A DNA stretch of 64,000 nt from CAYQUC01 sp964514215 (GTDB lineage: Bacteria; Pseudomonadota; Gammaproteobacteria; UBA6429; Thiohalophilaceae). A program made the translations under genes and the position numbers. The stretch covers positions 5,292 to 69,291 of the forward strand of contig CAZEPW010000013.1 in assembly GCA_964514215.1 (NCBI GenBank). Reading direction: 5' to 3'. Positions within the stretch are counted from its first letter, which is position 1. Each line of letters begins with the position of its first letter. Shown piece by piece: positions 18,046 to 26,322 of this stretch. The notes beneath the pieces were generated by a model. That model saw nothing but the letters and a program-made list of their open reading frames with translations, ran no database searches and had not been told where the DNA came from.

Positions 18046-18669
18046 ATGGATAAGTCAATAATTTTAAAAGCAAACCGTCATTTGAAAAAAAACGATACGG
18101 TTATGGCCGAATTAATTAAAAACTATCAACCGTTTTCTTTTGATGACACTAAAACCATTACAAAACCCAATCACTTTCATATTTTAGTCCGAACAATCAT
18201 CAGCCAACAGCTTTCGATAAAAGCCGCTGAAACAATTCAAAATAGGTTACTGAAAGCTCAAGGCGGCCGGGTATTTAATGTTAAAAAATTAGCAATATTG
18301 AGTGATAAGCAGGTTCGTGAATGTGGTATTTCTAAAAACAAAATTCGTTATATTCGAACGATAATACTGGCTGTTGTTGCTAAGGAACTAAACTTTAAGA
18401 AATTAGAAAAGTTGGATGATGCTGCAATTTCTGAGTGTTTAGTGAAATACCCGGGGATTGGCCCTTGGAGTGCAGAAATAATATTAATGGCAGCATTTCA
18501 GCGTTTGGATGTGTTACCAATAGGTGATTTAATCATAAGAAAGTCAATGCAGTATCATTACGATTTAACGAATAATAGTAGCTATGATGAATATTATGAA
18601 ATAGCAAAAGCTTGGCAGCCATACCGGACAATTGCGAGTCGTTATCTTTGGGCATCAGCACCAAGATAA
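18046..18669 (+). CDS. AlkA-like DNA-3-methyladenine glycosylase
   Basis: HhH-GPD DNA glycosylase that removes alkylated purines in base-excision repair. The chosen start gives 207 residues. The helix-hairpin-helix and catalytic region reads YPGIGPWSAEIILMAAF followed by LPIGDLIIRKS, where Asp161 is the catalytic residue of the family. ISQQLSIKAA near residue 52 is the usual ISQQ motif. The short form without the N-terminal AlkA domain resembles the yeast MAG / B. subtilis YfjP-like group. Earlier in-frame TTG and ATG codons would add a hydrophobic leader that is unlikely here. The gene ends just before a bidirectional terminator. Confidence 0.88.
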   Translation: MDKSIILKANRHLKKNDTVMAELIKNYQPFSFDDTKTITKPNHFHILVRTIISQQLSIKAAETIQNRLLKAQGGRVFNVKKLAILSDKQVRECGISKNKIRYIRTIILAVVAKELNFKKLEKLDDAAISECLVKYPGIGPWSAEIILMAAFQRLDVLPIGDLIIRKSMQYHYDLTNNSSYDEYYEIAKAWQPYRTIASRYLWASAPR

Positions 18670-18677
18670 TTTTAATA

Positions 18678-18701
18678 TTAAGGGTGGCGAGCCACCCTTA
18701 A
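18678..18701. terminator. Bidirectional terminator
   Basis: A perfect inverted repeat (TTAAGGGTGGC / GCCACCCTTAA) sits between the convergent glycosylase and yceI genes. A T-rich stretch follows on the + strand and an AT-rich run follows on the - strand. Confidence 0.75.
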
Positions 18702-18710
18702 TGGCTATTA

Positions 18711-19292
18711 TTATTTTCTACGAATACCTTCGATAGATAAAAATAATTCTACTGCTTTAGATGCCGGGCCAAGGTTATAATTAATATTAAAATCTTTTAG
18801 CGCTAATTTAGTGCTGCCCTCAAAACCTGCGCGGTAACCACCCCAAGGATCGTTGCCTTGTCCAATGACTTTTAGATCCAATGTTATGGCTTTAGTAACA
18901 CCATTAAGTGTTAAATTACCTTGTAGTTTTCCTTTGCCGTTTTTATTCATTTTGTATGAAGTGCTGACAAATTTTGCATTAGGATATTGACTGGTATTTA
19001 AAAAATCTTTGCCACGCAAATGTTTATCACGCTCTGCATGGTTGCTATCAATACTGTCTGTCTCAATATTAACTTCAACTTTAAGTGCGTTAGGATTTTT
19101 TTCATCATAACTGAATTGACCATCAAACTTATTAAAACGTCCGATTAACCAACTGTAACCCAAATGCTTTATCTTGAATTGTATGAATGCGTGCGCGCCT
19201 TTTACGTCAATGTCGTATTCTGCAGCGTGCACAGAATTTATAAACATACTGCTTAATAATAAAGCTGCGGAAATGAAACTAATTTTTTTCAT
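18711..19292 (-). CDS. yceI: YceI family periplasmic protein
   Basis: Secreted lipocalin-like beta-barrel protein of the YceI family. Relatives bind polyisoprenoid lipids such as long-chain prenyl quinone analogues. The signal peptide is cut at VHAAEYDID. Family blocks are AHAFIQFKIKHLGYSWLIGRFNKFDGQF, the charged HAERDKHLRGKDFLN, TLNGVTKAITLDL and the closing ALKDFNINYNL. The length of 193 residues is normal. It lies 25 bases downstream of the cytochrome b561 gene, the same pairing as yceJ-yceI in E. coli. Confidence 0.95.
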   Translation of the reverse strand: MKKISFISAALLLSSMFINSVHAAEYDIDVKGAHAFIQFKIKHLGYSWLIGRFNKFDGQFSYDEKNPNALKVEVNIETDSIDSNHAERDKHLRGKDFLNTSQYPNAKFVSTSYKMNKNGKGKLQGNLTLNGVTKAITLDLKVIGQGNDPWGGYRAGFEGSTKLALKDFNINYNLGPASKAVELFLSIEGIRRK

Positions 19293-19317
19293 GATTTCTC
19301 CTTGATGAGTAGTTAAT

Positions 19318-19869
19318 TTAGAGACCTAACATGCGTTTTAATGTTTGGTCTTTGTTAATAAAATGGTGTTTTAGGGCTGCTGCGGCGTGTAACGCCACTA
19401 AGCTTATTAGTATAACTGCAAGCCACAGATGGATGATGCCCGCAATATCTTCTTGTTTATCAATATCAAAAATAACCGCAGGTAATGGAAATAAATTAAA
19501 TATTTCGATGGCTCGGCCATCGGCGGTTGAAATTAAATAACCAAAAATCATCACGCTAAACAGTAAGAAGTACAGGGTCTTATGAGCTAGACGTGCAAGT
19601 TTTTGCTCTCGGTTAGTAAGCCCATCAATAGGACTGGGTGCCGGTTTTAGTTTTAGCCATACAATTCGAAACAGGGTTAAAACAAATAACGAAACCCCAA
19701 AACTTTTGTGTAAATCGGGAGCGGTGCGATACCAGTCGCTGTAATAATTTAATTCAACCATCCATAGGCCAAGCACAAATAACCCCACGACAACGATGAC
19801 GGAGGTCCAATGGATAGCAATTGAAGCCCAGTGCCATTGATCGTATTGCTTGTTATTGGTTGTAGTCAC
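19318..19869 (-). CDS. Cytochrome b561 (YceJ-like)
   Basis: Four-helix inner-membrane dihaem cytochrome of 183 residues, thought to pass electrons between quinone and periplasmic partners. Haem ligand histidines are visible in ASIAIHWTS (helix 1), DLHKSFGVS (helix 2), GIIHLWLA (helix 4 start) and VALHAAAALKHHF. The operon with yceI suggests joint work on a lipid-quinone or superoxide-related reaction, as proposed for other YceJ-YceI pairs. It is divergent from a LysR-type gene 108 bases away, which is a plausible regulator. Confidence 0.93.
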   Translation of the reverse strand: MTTTNNKQYDQWHWASIAIHWTSVIVVVGLFVLGLWMVELNYYSDWYRTAPDLHKSFGVSLFVLTLFRIVWLKLKPAPSPIDGLTNREQKLARLAHKTLYFLLFSVMIFGYLISTADGRAIEIFNLFPLPAVIFDIDKQEDIAGIIHLWLAVILISLVALHAAAALKHHFINKDQTLKRMLGL

Positions 19870-19977
19870 CTCGATTCTCCTAGTATCTGATTTGAATCTT
19901 GAATAGTGACAGTTTACCGTTGATTTTTAATGAATAAAGAGCATAATAAAGAAATTACTGTTCTCGGATTAAGAACA

Positions 19978-20862
19978 ATGGATCGATTTGAAGAAATACA
20001 AACATTTATTGGCATCGTTAAGGCTGGAAGCTTTAGTCTAGCGGCTGAGCGTCTGAATGTTGCAAAATCGGCTGTTAGTCGTCGGCTGTCCGATCTTGAG
20101 ACCCGTCTAGGCATCCAGCTATTAACGCGCACCACCCGGCGCATTAATCTGACAGAGTCTGGGCGAGAATATTTTGATCGCTGCCAACTAATTTTGGCCG
20201 ATTTAGAAGAAACCGAACAAAATTTATCAACGGTTGATGTCGCTTTGAGTGGTAGTATTCGAATTGCAGCCCCGTTGAGTTTTGGTATTTTACACTTATC
20301 GCCGATTATTAATAACTTTTTAGAGTTACATCCACAGATTAAGATTGAATTGGAACTTAACGATCGCATCGTCAATTTTATGGAAGAGCAAGTTGATTTG
20401 GCGATTCGAATTGGTGATTTGGTTGATTCAAGTTTAGTTGGACGAAAACTGGCAACCTCGCATCTTATTATTTGTGCCGCCCCCGATTATTTAAAAAAAT
20501 TTGGTGAGCCAAAATCACCAAATGAACTCGAGCAACATGCTAGCTTTAGTTATAGTTATGCACATTCTGCTAGTTGGAAATTTAATAATATAAAAACGCC
20601 AATCAGAATGAATTACCGACTACGTGCAAATAATGGTGATGTATTATTAAACGCAGCAATTGATGGGCTTGGTATATTGCTGACACCTAAATTTATTGCA
20701 GCCTCTGCAATCGAACAAGGTTTATTAATTCCTATTTTAAACGAATATGAATTATCGTCAGCGGGGATTTATGCTATGTATCAACAACAGCGTCATTTGC
20801 CACAGCGTATGCGGGTGTTGATTGATTATTTAGTAGAAAAATTTAAGGTTAATTCTTTTTAA
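19978..20862 (+). CDS. LysR family transcriptional regulator
   Basis: DNA-binding regulator with an N-terminal winged HTH (MDRFEEIQTFIGIVKAGSFSL ... VAKSAVSRRLSDLETRLG) and a C-terminal periplasmic-binding-like effector domain (SGSIRIAAPLSFGILHLSPI). The start is set at MDRFEE, the usual opening of this subgroup; an ATG 16 codons upstream would add an atypical tail. It faces the cytochrome b561-yceI operon head to head and may control it. The effector is unknown. Confidence 0.9.
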   Translation: MDRFEEIQTFIGIVKAGSFSLAAERLNVAKSAVSRRLSDLETRLGIQLLTRTTRRINLTESGREYFDRCQLILADLEETEQNLSTVDVALSGSIRIAAPLSFGILHLSPIINNFLELHPQIKIELELNDRIVNFMEEQVDLAIRIGDLVDSSLVGRKLATSHLIICAAPDYLKKFGEPKSPNELEQHASFSYSYAHSASWKFNNIKTPIRMNYRLRANNGDVLLNAAIDGLGILLTPKFIAASAIEQGLLIPILNEYELSSAGIYAMYQQQRHLPQRMRVLIDYLVEKFKVNSF

Positions 20863-20869
20863 AAAAGTA

Positions 20870-21631
20870 TTATTGTTTTAATCGATAGCCGGTTTTAAAC
20901 ATCCACCATACTATTAGTAAACAAATAGTAAGAAAAACAATAATCATTAGCAGGCTAAGCTCAACACTAACATCGGATACCTCAAAAAAACTCCAACGAA
21001 AACCGCTAATTAAATAGACCACTGGGTTTAACATTGAGACAGTCTGCCAAGCGGGTGGCAGCATATCGATAGTATAAAAACTGCCGCCTAAGAAAACCAA
21101 AGGAGTGATAATGAGCAGTGGAATTAATTGCAGTTTTTCAAAATTATCAGCCCATAAACCAATAATAAAGCCAAAAAGACTAAATGAAATACAAGTAAGA
21201 ATTAAAAACGATAACATCCAAATTGGATGTGCTATTTCAAGTGGTACAAAAAACCCGGCAGTGGCTAATATTATTAAGCCAATTATAAATGATTTGCTAG
21301 CAGCCGCACCGACATAACCGAGTAGAATTTCAACAAAGGATATTGGTGCTGACATGATTTCATATATTGTTCCGGTAAATTTTGGGAAAAAAATACCAAA
21401 TGAAGCATTGGATATACTTTGGGTTAATAATGCCAACATCATCAATCCGGGAACGATAAACAGGCCATATTCTACGCCCTCAACTTGTTCGATTTTAGAA
21501 CCAATGGCCGAACCAAAAACAACAAAATAAAGTATGGTGGATATCACTGGTGAAGCAATGCTCTGTAATATTGTATTCCAAGTACGAAGCATTTCATATT
21601 TGTAAATGACTTTAATGGCATAGAAATTCAT
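20870..21631 (-). CDS. yadH: ABC-2 type exporter permease (YadH-like)
   Basis: Inner-membrane permease of 253 residues with about six helices, ABC-2 type. Features are the amphipathic N-terminus (AIKVIYKYEMLRTWNTILQSIASP), the FGIFFPKFTGTIYEIMSAPIS loop, TPLVFLGGSFYTIDMLPP before the last helices, and PVVYLISGFRW. These match YadH of the widespread yadGH exporter. The ATPase partner lies 8 bases upstream in the same operon. The substrate remains undefined in the family. Confidence 0.92.
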   Translation of the reverse strand: MNFYAIKVIYKYEMLRTWNTILQSIASPVISTILYFVVFGSAIGSKIEQVEGVEYGLFIVPGLMMLALLTQSISNASFGIFFPKFTGTIYEIMSAPISFVEILLGYVGAAASKSFIIGLIILATAGFFVPLEIAHPIWMLSFLILTCISFSLFGFIIGLWADNFEKLQLIPLLIITPLVFLGGSFYTIDMLPPAWQTVSMLNPVVYLISGFRWSFFEVSDVSVELSLLMIIVFLTICLLIVWWMFKTGYRLKQ

Positions 21632-21639
21632 GGTGTTTA

Positions 21640-22563
21640 TTATTTATTGTTAACTAAATTGATAAAAATGTCTTCTAATGAGCTTTGTGAAGTATTAATG
21701 TCTTTTAATAATATACCGTTATCACTTAATGCGCGAAATAAATCTGCAATTTTGGATTGTGCTTTATTTGAATCGTAGGTGTATGTCAATGTACGGCCAT
21801 CAGTTGATAAGACTAAATCCCAATGAGATAAAATTGGGGGCAGTGTGTTAATGGCTTCATCAAGCTCAATACTTAATTGTCGTTTACCGAGCTTTTGCAT
21901 TAAGATATTTTTATCTTCAATTAGCAATAATTCACCATTGTTAATGATACCAACGCGATCCGCAATTTCTTCAGCTTCTTCGATATAATGCGTTGTTAAA
22001 ATAATAGTAACACCCGATTGGCGTAATTTTTCAACGATGCCCCACATGTCTTTACGCAAGGCAACGTCAACGCCTGCGGTAGGTTCATCCAGAAATAAAA
22101 TTTTGGGTTGGTGTGATAAGGCTTTAGCAATTAAGACCCGACGTTTCATGCCACCAGATAATGTCAGCAAGGTGCTGTGTTTTTTATCCCATAATGATAA
22201 ATCTTTAAGTAATTCCTCAAGATAATCGTCATCGGATTTTTTGCCAAACAAACCACGACTAAATGAAACTGTGTCCCACACCGTATCAAAAGCTGCCAGT
22301 GTTAGTTCTTGAGGAACCAGACCGATTATTGCACGTGTTTTTCGAAATTCGCCCACAATATCAAAGCCTGATACTTTGACTGAACCTGCGCTGGGATTAA
22401 CAATGCCACAAATGCTCGATATTAAGGTGGTTTTTCCTGCACCATTAGGGCCGAGTAATGCGACAATTTCGCCGGGGTAAATATCTAAATTGATATTTTT
22501 AAGCGCTTGAAAACCACCGGCATATGTTTTTGATAAATTATTAATTGATATAATTGCTTGCAT
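21640..22563 (-). CDS. yadG: ABC transporter ATPase (YadG-like)
   Basis: ATP-binding subunit of 307 residues for the adjacent permease. Walker A is GPNGAGKTT, the Q-loop is in LVPQE, the signature is LSGGMKRRV, Walker B is ILFLDEPTAGVD, and the switch His is in ILTTHYIEEAEE. A C-terminal extension of about 80 residues (from KRQLSIELDEAINTLPPIL) is typical of YadG-type exporter ATPases. It is the first gene of the two-gene operon. Confidence 0.93.
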   Translation of the reverse strand: MQAIISINNLSKTYAGGFQALKNINLDIYPGEIVALLGPNGAGKTTLISSICGIVNPSAGSVKVSGFDIVGEFRKTRAIIGLVPQELTLAAFDTVWDTVSFSRGLFGKKSDDDYLEELLKDLSLWDKKHSTLLTLSGGMKRRVLIAKALSHQPKILFLDEPTAGVDVALRKDMWGIVEKLRQSGVTIILTTHYIEEAEEIADRVGIINNGELLLIEDKNILMQKLGKRQLSIELDEAINTLPPILSHWDLVLSTDGRTLTYTYDSNKAQSKIADLFRALSDNGILLKDINTSQSSLEDIFINLVNNK

Positions 22564-22663
22564 AATAAATTGAGGTTATCACAATTTGCTATTACAAACT
22601 AAAAATTAAATTGTAAAGAGTATTAGAGCCTCTCTAATTTATCGTGAGTTTTAATTCGATATT

Positions 22664-23572
22664 TTAAGCAACTGACGATACAAAATCAGGTGATGCTTGA
22701 TAACAACGACCTTCCACTAGGTCGACGTGTTGATCAACAGCTTTGGTTATGAAATCAATAAATACTCTGACACGCGCGGTAGCACGTAAATCTTCGTGGG
22801 TTAATATCCAAATTGCACCGCAGTCCATAGATAAAAGCTCTAAACGAACTAGGTTTGGAACGTTATCGGCCATAAAACAAGGTAACATAGCAATACCCAT
22901 TCCCGATTTTACAGCCTCCAATTGGGCCAGTAAATCATCTGCAATATGTGCTGTTTGAGCTAGTGCGTATTTGCTCTGTTTATTCCAATTGTATTTTGAA
23001 GATTGTTCGTCCCAACTAATCCATTGCAATTCATCCAGCTGATCCAAGTTTTTATTTGCCAAATATTGATGTGAGGCATAAACACCCTTGGCAGGTTGTA
23101 ATATTTCTCGTCCAACAAGATAATCCGGTGGGTTGGTTGTTAATCGAATTGCAACATCCGCTTCACGTTTTTTTAAATTCAAATCTTCATTTGAAAATAC
23201 CAATTCTAAATTAATGCTGGGATAGAGCTTGGTAAAACTGGAGATATCCGGCATTAATAAATGTGTGGCTAAAACCGGTGGCATCGTGACTCGTAAAGAG
23301 CCGTGCAATTGTGAATCACGGCCAATTACTTGACGATCTATTTTTATAACTTCTTCTTCCACCTTTTGTACCGACTTTAACATTTCTTCGCCGACTGAGG
23401 TTAATAGATAACCACTGCTTAAACGTTCAAATAATCGTACGCCTAATTTTTTTTCAAACGCTGAAAGCCGTCGAGTAACGGTTGAATGATTTACAGCTAA
23501 ATCTTGTGATGCTGCGCGAATTGATCCTTTACGTGCAACGGCTAAAAAAAATCTTAAATTATCCCAATCCAT
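22664..23572 (-). CDS. LysR family transcriptional regulator
   Basis: 302-residue LTTR with the opening MDWDNLRFFLAVARKGSIRAA and HTH VNHSTVTRRLSAFEKKLG, followed by an effector-binding domain (LHGSLRVTMPPVLATHLLMPD). It belongs to the same branch as the LysR gene near 48-49 kb: both open with a W-D-x-L-R-x-FLAVAR motif and share SGYLLT/TGYALT after the HTH. The neighbouring genes on both sides are on the same strand, so no divergent target is obvious. Confidence 0.9.
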   Translation of the reverse strand: MDWDNLRFFLAVARKGSIRAASQDLAVNHSTVTRRLSAFEKKLGVRLFERLSSGYLLTSVGEEMLKSVQKVEEEVIKIDRQVIGRDSQLHGSLRVTMPPVLATHLLMPDISSFTKLYPSINLELVFSNEDLNLKKREADVAIRLTTNPPDYLVGREILQPAKGVYASHQYLANKNLDQLDELQWISWDEQSSKYNWNKQSKYALAQTAHIADDLLAQLEAVKSGMGIAMLPCFMADNVPNLVRLELLSMDCGAIWILTHEDLRATARVRVFIDFITKAVDQHVDLVEGRCYQASPDFVSSVA

Positions 23573-23734
23573 TTATATCCCCATCCATGTTTATCCCTAA
23601 TCCCAGATTGTATTATTACATTTAACATTTAAAATTTTCAAGTAATGCTAAAAAATACTGTTAAGTATTAATTTACTTATAAAAAATATTGAACTTTCGA
23701 TTTGATCAGTTGTCAAGACTGATTATTTTTAATT

Positions 23735-24442
23735 TTAATCTGCACCATTATTTGCTTGCAAAATACCCATTACAGCGATGTAAATAACAGCAATAGCGCT
23801 AAATAAATAAAGCCATTGATCGTGAATTAATGATGGGTAAATTTGTGAAAGAAGAAGCATTACAACCCAAAATAACAACATGAAAATTAAAAAATATCGA
23901 AGCCAATTTAGTGATATATTTTTAGAATGGCTGCGTAGTAACTTAAAATATAAGAAAAAATAAATCACAAATTGAATGCCACTGCCTATCACAAAAAATG
24001 GAAAAATACTGTGGAATGGTTCAGGTAACAAATGGGCGCTAAAGTTGTTTTGTAATATTTCTAATTTGATATTGAATTCGAGAATATAAAAAGGCACTAG
24101 CATTAAAGCTGCAATTGCAGCGGGAATAAAATGTTTATATATTTGGTGGGGTGCTTTAGGTGCTTGTGTTATATAAAAAATATACAAATACAAGCTGGGT
24201 GGAAAAATAAATTCAAGTGCCAATATAGAGCCAATTAAATTGGTAACATAACGAATATAGTTACTGTCGATTAAAAATTGATGGATTACAGTAAGGCCGA
24301 TGGATAATACGAATATTGCCAGATAACGATTGGCCGGTTGATTATAGTGACGGGTAAATAATACTAGGCTTAATATTATGGCGAGCAAACCTGGAATAAG
24401 CAGTACCAAAGAAAAATTGTTTATAATTGTAACAACGGGCAT
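23735..24442 (-). CDS. Seven-TM membrane protein resembling an AraC-regulator sensor half without HTH
   Basis: 235-residue integral membrane protein with about seven helices. The layout (LLIPGLLAIILSLVLF, NRYLAIFVLSIGL, FIFPPSLYLYIFYIT, SLNWLRYFLIFMLLFW, FSAIAVIYIAVMGIL) strongly recalls the 7-TM N-terminal half of membrane-bound AraC-type regulators. Those regulators continue after the last helix into an AraC HTH domain. Here the chain ends nine residues after the last helix, and the 160 bases downstream encode no HTH in any frame that I could see. It may be a truncated regulator or a stand-alone member of the fold. Confidence 0.6.
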   Translation of the reverse strand: MPVVTIINNFSLVLLIPGLLAIILSLVLFTRHYNQPANRYLAIFVLSIGLTVIHQFLIDSNYIRYVTNLIGSILALEFIFPPSLYLYIFYITQAPKAPHQIYKHFIPAAIAALMLVPFYILEFNIKLEILQNNFSAHLLPEPFHSIFPFFVIGSGIQFVIYFFLYFKLLRSHSKNISLNWLRYFLIFMLLFWVVMLLLSQIYPSLIHDQWLYLFSAIAVIYIAVMGILQANNGAD

Positions 24443-24517
24443 TGTCGATAGTAATTTAGCTTATACTAGTGAGAATTATTTTGTTTATTTCTTCAATCAT
24501 TATGGTCAAGATACAGC

Positions 24518-24715
24518 ATGAAAAATATAATTATTCTGTCAATAATACTGGGTTTACCTGCATGCAGTAACCAGCAGCTTTATAATATGGTTAATGGTCG
24601 AGCCAAACAGCAATGCTATCAATTACCACAGTCTGAGGTTAATGACTGTATTGAACGAAATAATGATAACTATAATGAGTATAAGCGAAAAAAATCAGAA
24701 AATAGTGCTGATTAA
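24518..24715 (+). CDS. Small lipoprotein
   Basis: 65-residue lipoprotein: a signal peptide with lipobox GLPAC (Cys16), then a charged helical tail with two more Cys (AKQQCYQLPQSEVNDCIERNNDNYNEYKR). I recall small lipoproteins of this form (C-S-N ... C-x-L-P ... Y-x-E-Y) as conserved in Gammaproteobacteria without known function. The gene is divergent from the 7-TM gene and overlaps the end of the convergent VF530-type gene by four bases. Confidence 0.65.
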   Translation: MKNIIILSIILGLPACSNQQLYNMVNGRAKQQCYQLPQSEVNDCIERNNDNYNEYKRKKSENSAD

Positions 24716-24930
24716 GCAATCAGCTTTAAATAAAGTGCTTCAACTTTTGAGCGTGCCCACGGTGTTTTGCGTAAAAATTTGAGGCTTGATGAAACACTCG
24801 GATCATTAGTAAAACATTTAATATTAATTTGTTGCCCCAATTCTTGCCAACCCAGTTTTTGTTCTAATTCAGTGATTATCATTTTTAGGGTAATACCGTG
24901 CAATGGATCTTGCTTAGAGCTGTTAGTCAT
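24712..24930 (-). CDS. VF530 family (DUF2132) DNA-binding protein
   Basis: 72-residue protein that matches the VF530/DUF2132 family nearly end to end: DPLHGITLKMIITELEQKLGW, INIKCFTNDPSV, SSLKFLRKTPWARSKVE. Members adopt a small helical fold reported to bind DNA; the cellular role is unclear. The start is placed at MTNSSKQ, just ahead of the conserved DPLHG; an upstream extension inside the RRM gene is not needed. The start codon overlaps the 3' end of the RRM gene, so translation is probably coupled. Confidence 0.9.
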   Translation of the reverse strand: MTNSSKQDPLHGITLKMIITELEQKLGWQELGQQINIKCFTNDPSVSSSLKFLRKTPWARSKVEALYLKLIA

Positions 24931-25174
24931 TTGGTTTTGGCTCGGCTTTTTTGACGCGTATTTTATTGCCGGCAATAGACTGGCCATTTAGCATTTTCAC
25001 TGCTGCTTTTGCATCACCGGTTTTTGGCATTTCAACAAAACCAAAACCCTTGGATGCGCCGGTTGTTTTATCCATAACAAGTGTACAAGATTGCACTTTG
25101 CCATGCACTTCAAACAGTGTTTTTAGCTCAGCTTCTGTGGTGCTACGGGCAAGATTACGTACTAAAAGTTTCAT
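24923..25174 (-). CDS. RRM-type RNA-binding protein
   Basis: 83-residue single RNA-recognition-motif protein. RNP2 is LLVRNL near the start and RNP1 is KGFGFVEM; the rest follows the beta-alpha-beta-beta-alpha-beta order (AELKTLFEVHGKV, AAVKMLNGQSIAGNKIRVKKAEP). Such short bacterial RRM proteins are thought to act as RNA chaperones, often in cold response. The start is set at MKLLVRNL, the usual opening; earlier in-frame codons give an unconserved leader. It overlaps the following VF530-type gene by 8 bases. Confidence 0.92.
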   Translation of the reverse strand: MKLLVRNLARSTTEAELKTLFEVHGKVQSCTLVMDKTTGASKGFGFVEMPKTGDAKAAVKMLNGQSIAGNKIRVKKAEPKPND

Positions 25175-25373
25175 GAGTTTACCAAATTGTCTTAATGTAA
25201 CCGTCATTATACGATACAAAGGCTGTTGATGTGTCATAGGTTGTTAATAAAACAGTATTTAACCCGATGTTTGGCCAAGCAGTCGCGGGTTATATTCCGG
25301 ACTCATGCACATTCGATAATAACGATAATACGATTTTAAGCAGCCCTTTTCCAAACTTGGATATATCTAAGGT

Positions 25374-25739
25374 TTAATTTTGCGGCATAAGTGGGTTGCA
25401 ATTTTGTATGACAACTTTTCCTTGTAGCATATTACCTTTGGAATATTCATTAAAAAAACAGGTATTGGTTTTTGGATCGTAATTTTCTATCCACAAGTTT
25501 TCATCTTTCCACGTTGCGCCAATGTGGCGTTGCCCGGCTGGCACTGTCAGTGACATGACACCACCATATTTTTTAACAAAAATTTGTTGGAAGTGAAAAT
25601 AATAGGCTGTCCAACCAATAACAAAAACAACGGCTGCTGCAATAAGTGAATATTTCCATTGTTCCAGTTTATAACCCATAAAAAATAATATTGAAACAAT
25701 AATGGCAAATAAAAATATCCAATAAAAATAAGTAATCAC
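25374..25739 (-). CDS. Uncharacterised two-TM protein
   Basis: 121-residue protein with two N-terminal helices (residues 3-22 and 30-48) and a periplasmic or cytoplasmic domain of about 70 residues containing two Cys (NTCFFNEYS and VVIQNCNP). The fold is not recognised. The GTG start has a very good AAGGAG site six bases upstream, which supports expression. It lies immediately before the decayed flavoprotein fragment on the same strand and would have been downstream of the intact ancestor gene. Confidence 0.6.
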   Translation of the reverse strand: MITYFYWIFLFAIIVSILFFMGYKLEQWKYSLIAAAVVFVIGWTAYYFHFQQIFVKKYGGVMSLTVPAGQRHIGATWKDENLWIENYDPKTNTCFFNEYSKGNMLQGKVVIQNCNPLMPQN

Positions 25740-25803
25740 GTTTTTCTCCTTAACGCATGGCTATAGTATTTATATCTAATAATAGCAAATTTGAGAATTA
25801 AAT

Positions 25804-26010
25804 CTAAACATATTGCCCAACACACCAACTTGATGACCAAGTCCATTGAAAATTATAAGCTCCAAGCCAGCCACTGACATCCACAACCTCGCCAATAAAG
25901 TATAAGTTTGTTTGTAAGTTAAATTGCATGGTTTTTGAAGAAAGCTCGTTGCAGTCCACGCCACCTAATGTTACTTCGGTTGTTTTCTGAATAGATACTG
26001 GAAACTTGTC
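25804..26010 (-). pseudogene. 3' remnant of a second YhiN/HI0933-type flavoprotein gene
   Basis: The minus strand encodes the C-terminal end of the same family as the intact flavoprotein gene 2.7 kb away. It reads TTEVTLGGVDCNELSSKTMQ, LYFIGEVVDVSGWLGAYNFQ and a final WCVGQYV before a stop. Over the last 53 residues 39 are identical to the intact copy. The frame hits a stop just upstream (about base 26028) and there is no start, FAD-binding N-terminus or middle domain. It is therefore a truncated, probably dead fragment. It marks one edge of the segment holding the UbiA-like and SLC13 genes. Confidence 0.85.
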
Positions 26011-26257
26011 ATTTTTGTTAATTAATTATTATGTAACAATTATTCTATTATTAGAGTTTGTCGTTTTATAAATAATAATATAAAATCAATTCTAAATTAT
26101 AGTTACATTGCTAATGTGTAGCTTAGTTTTTTTATTTTAATGTCTTGTTTTATGTTAGGTTTGTTTTATTACCTTTAGCTAAAATGTTTTCACAACGTTT
26201 TACTATACGTTTTCTTTTAAAAAAATTATCTGAAACAGAAAATTAATTAGCAAGATA

Positions 26258-26285
26258 TTGACCGTTATCAATATCAATGTAATAC
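26258..26285 (+). promoter_or_regulatory. Promoter with FNR-like box upstream of UbiA-SLC13 genes
   Basis: TTGACC and TAATAC are spaced by 16 bases. The -35 overlaps TTGACCGTTATCAA, one base off the FNR-type consensus TTGAT-N4-ATCAA. The roughly 300 bases before the UbiA gene are otherwise very AT-rich with no gene. Confidence 0.4.
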
Positions 26286-26322
26286 TCTCGAAAGAGACCT
26301 AATATTATCAACTGAGAATATT

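Noticed and set aside
25776..25964. 62-codon minus-strand ORF over the YhiN remnant
   Set aside because: It is a different frame from the one that matches the flavoprotein family; the remnant frame explains the sequence.
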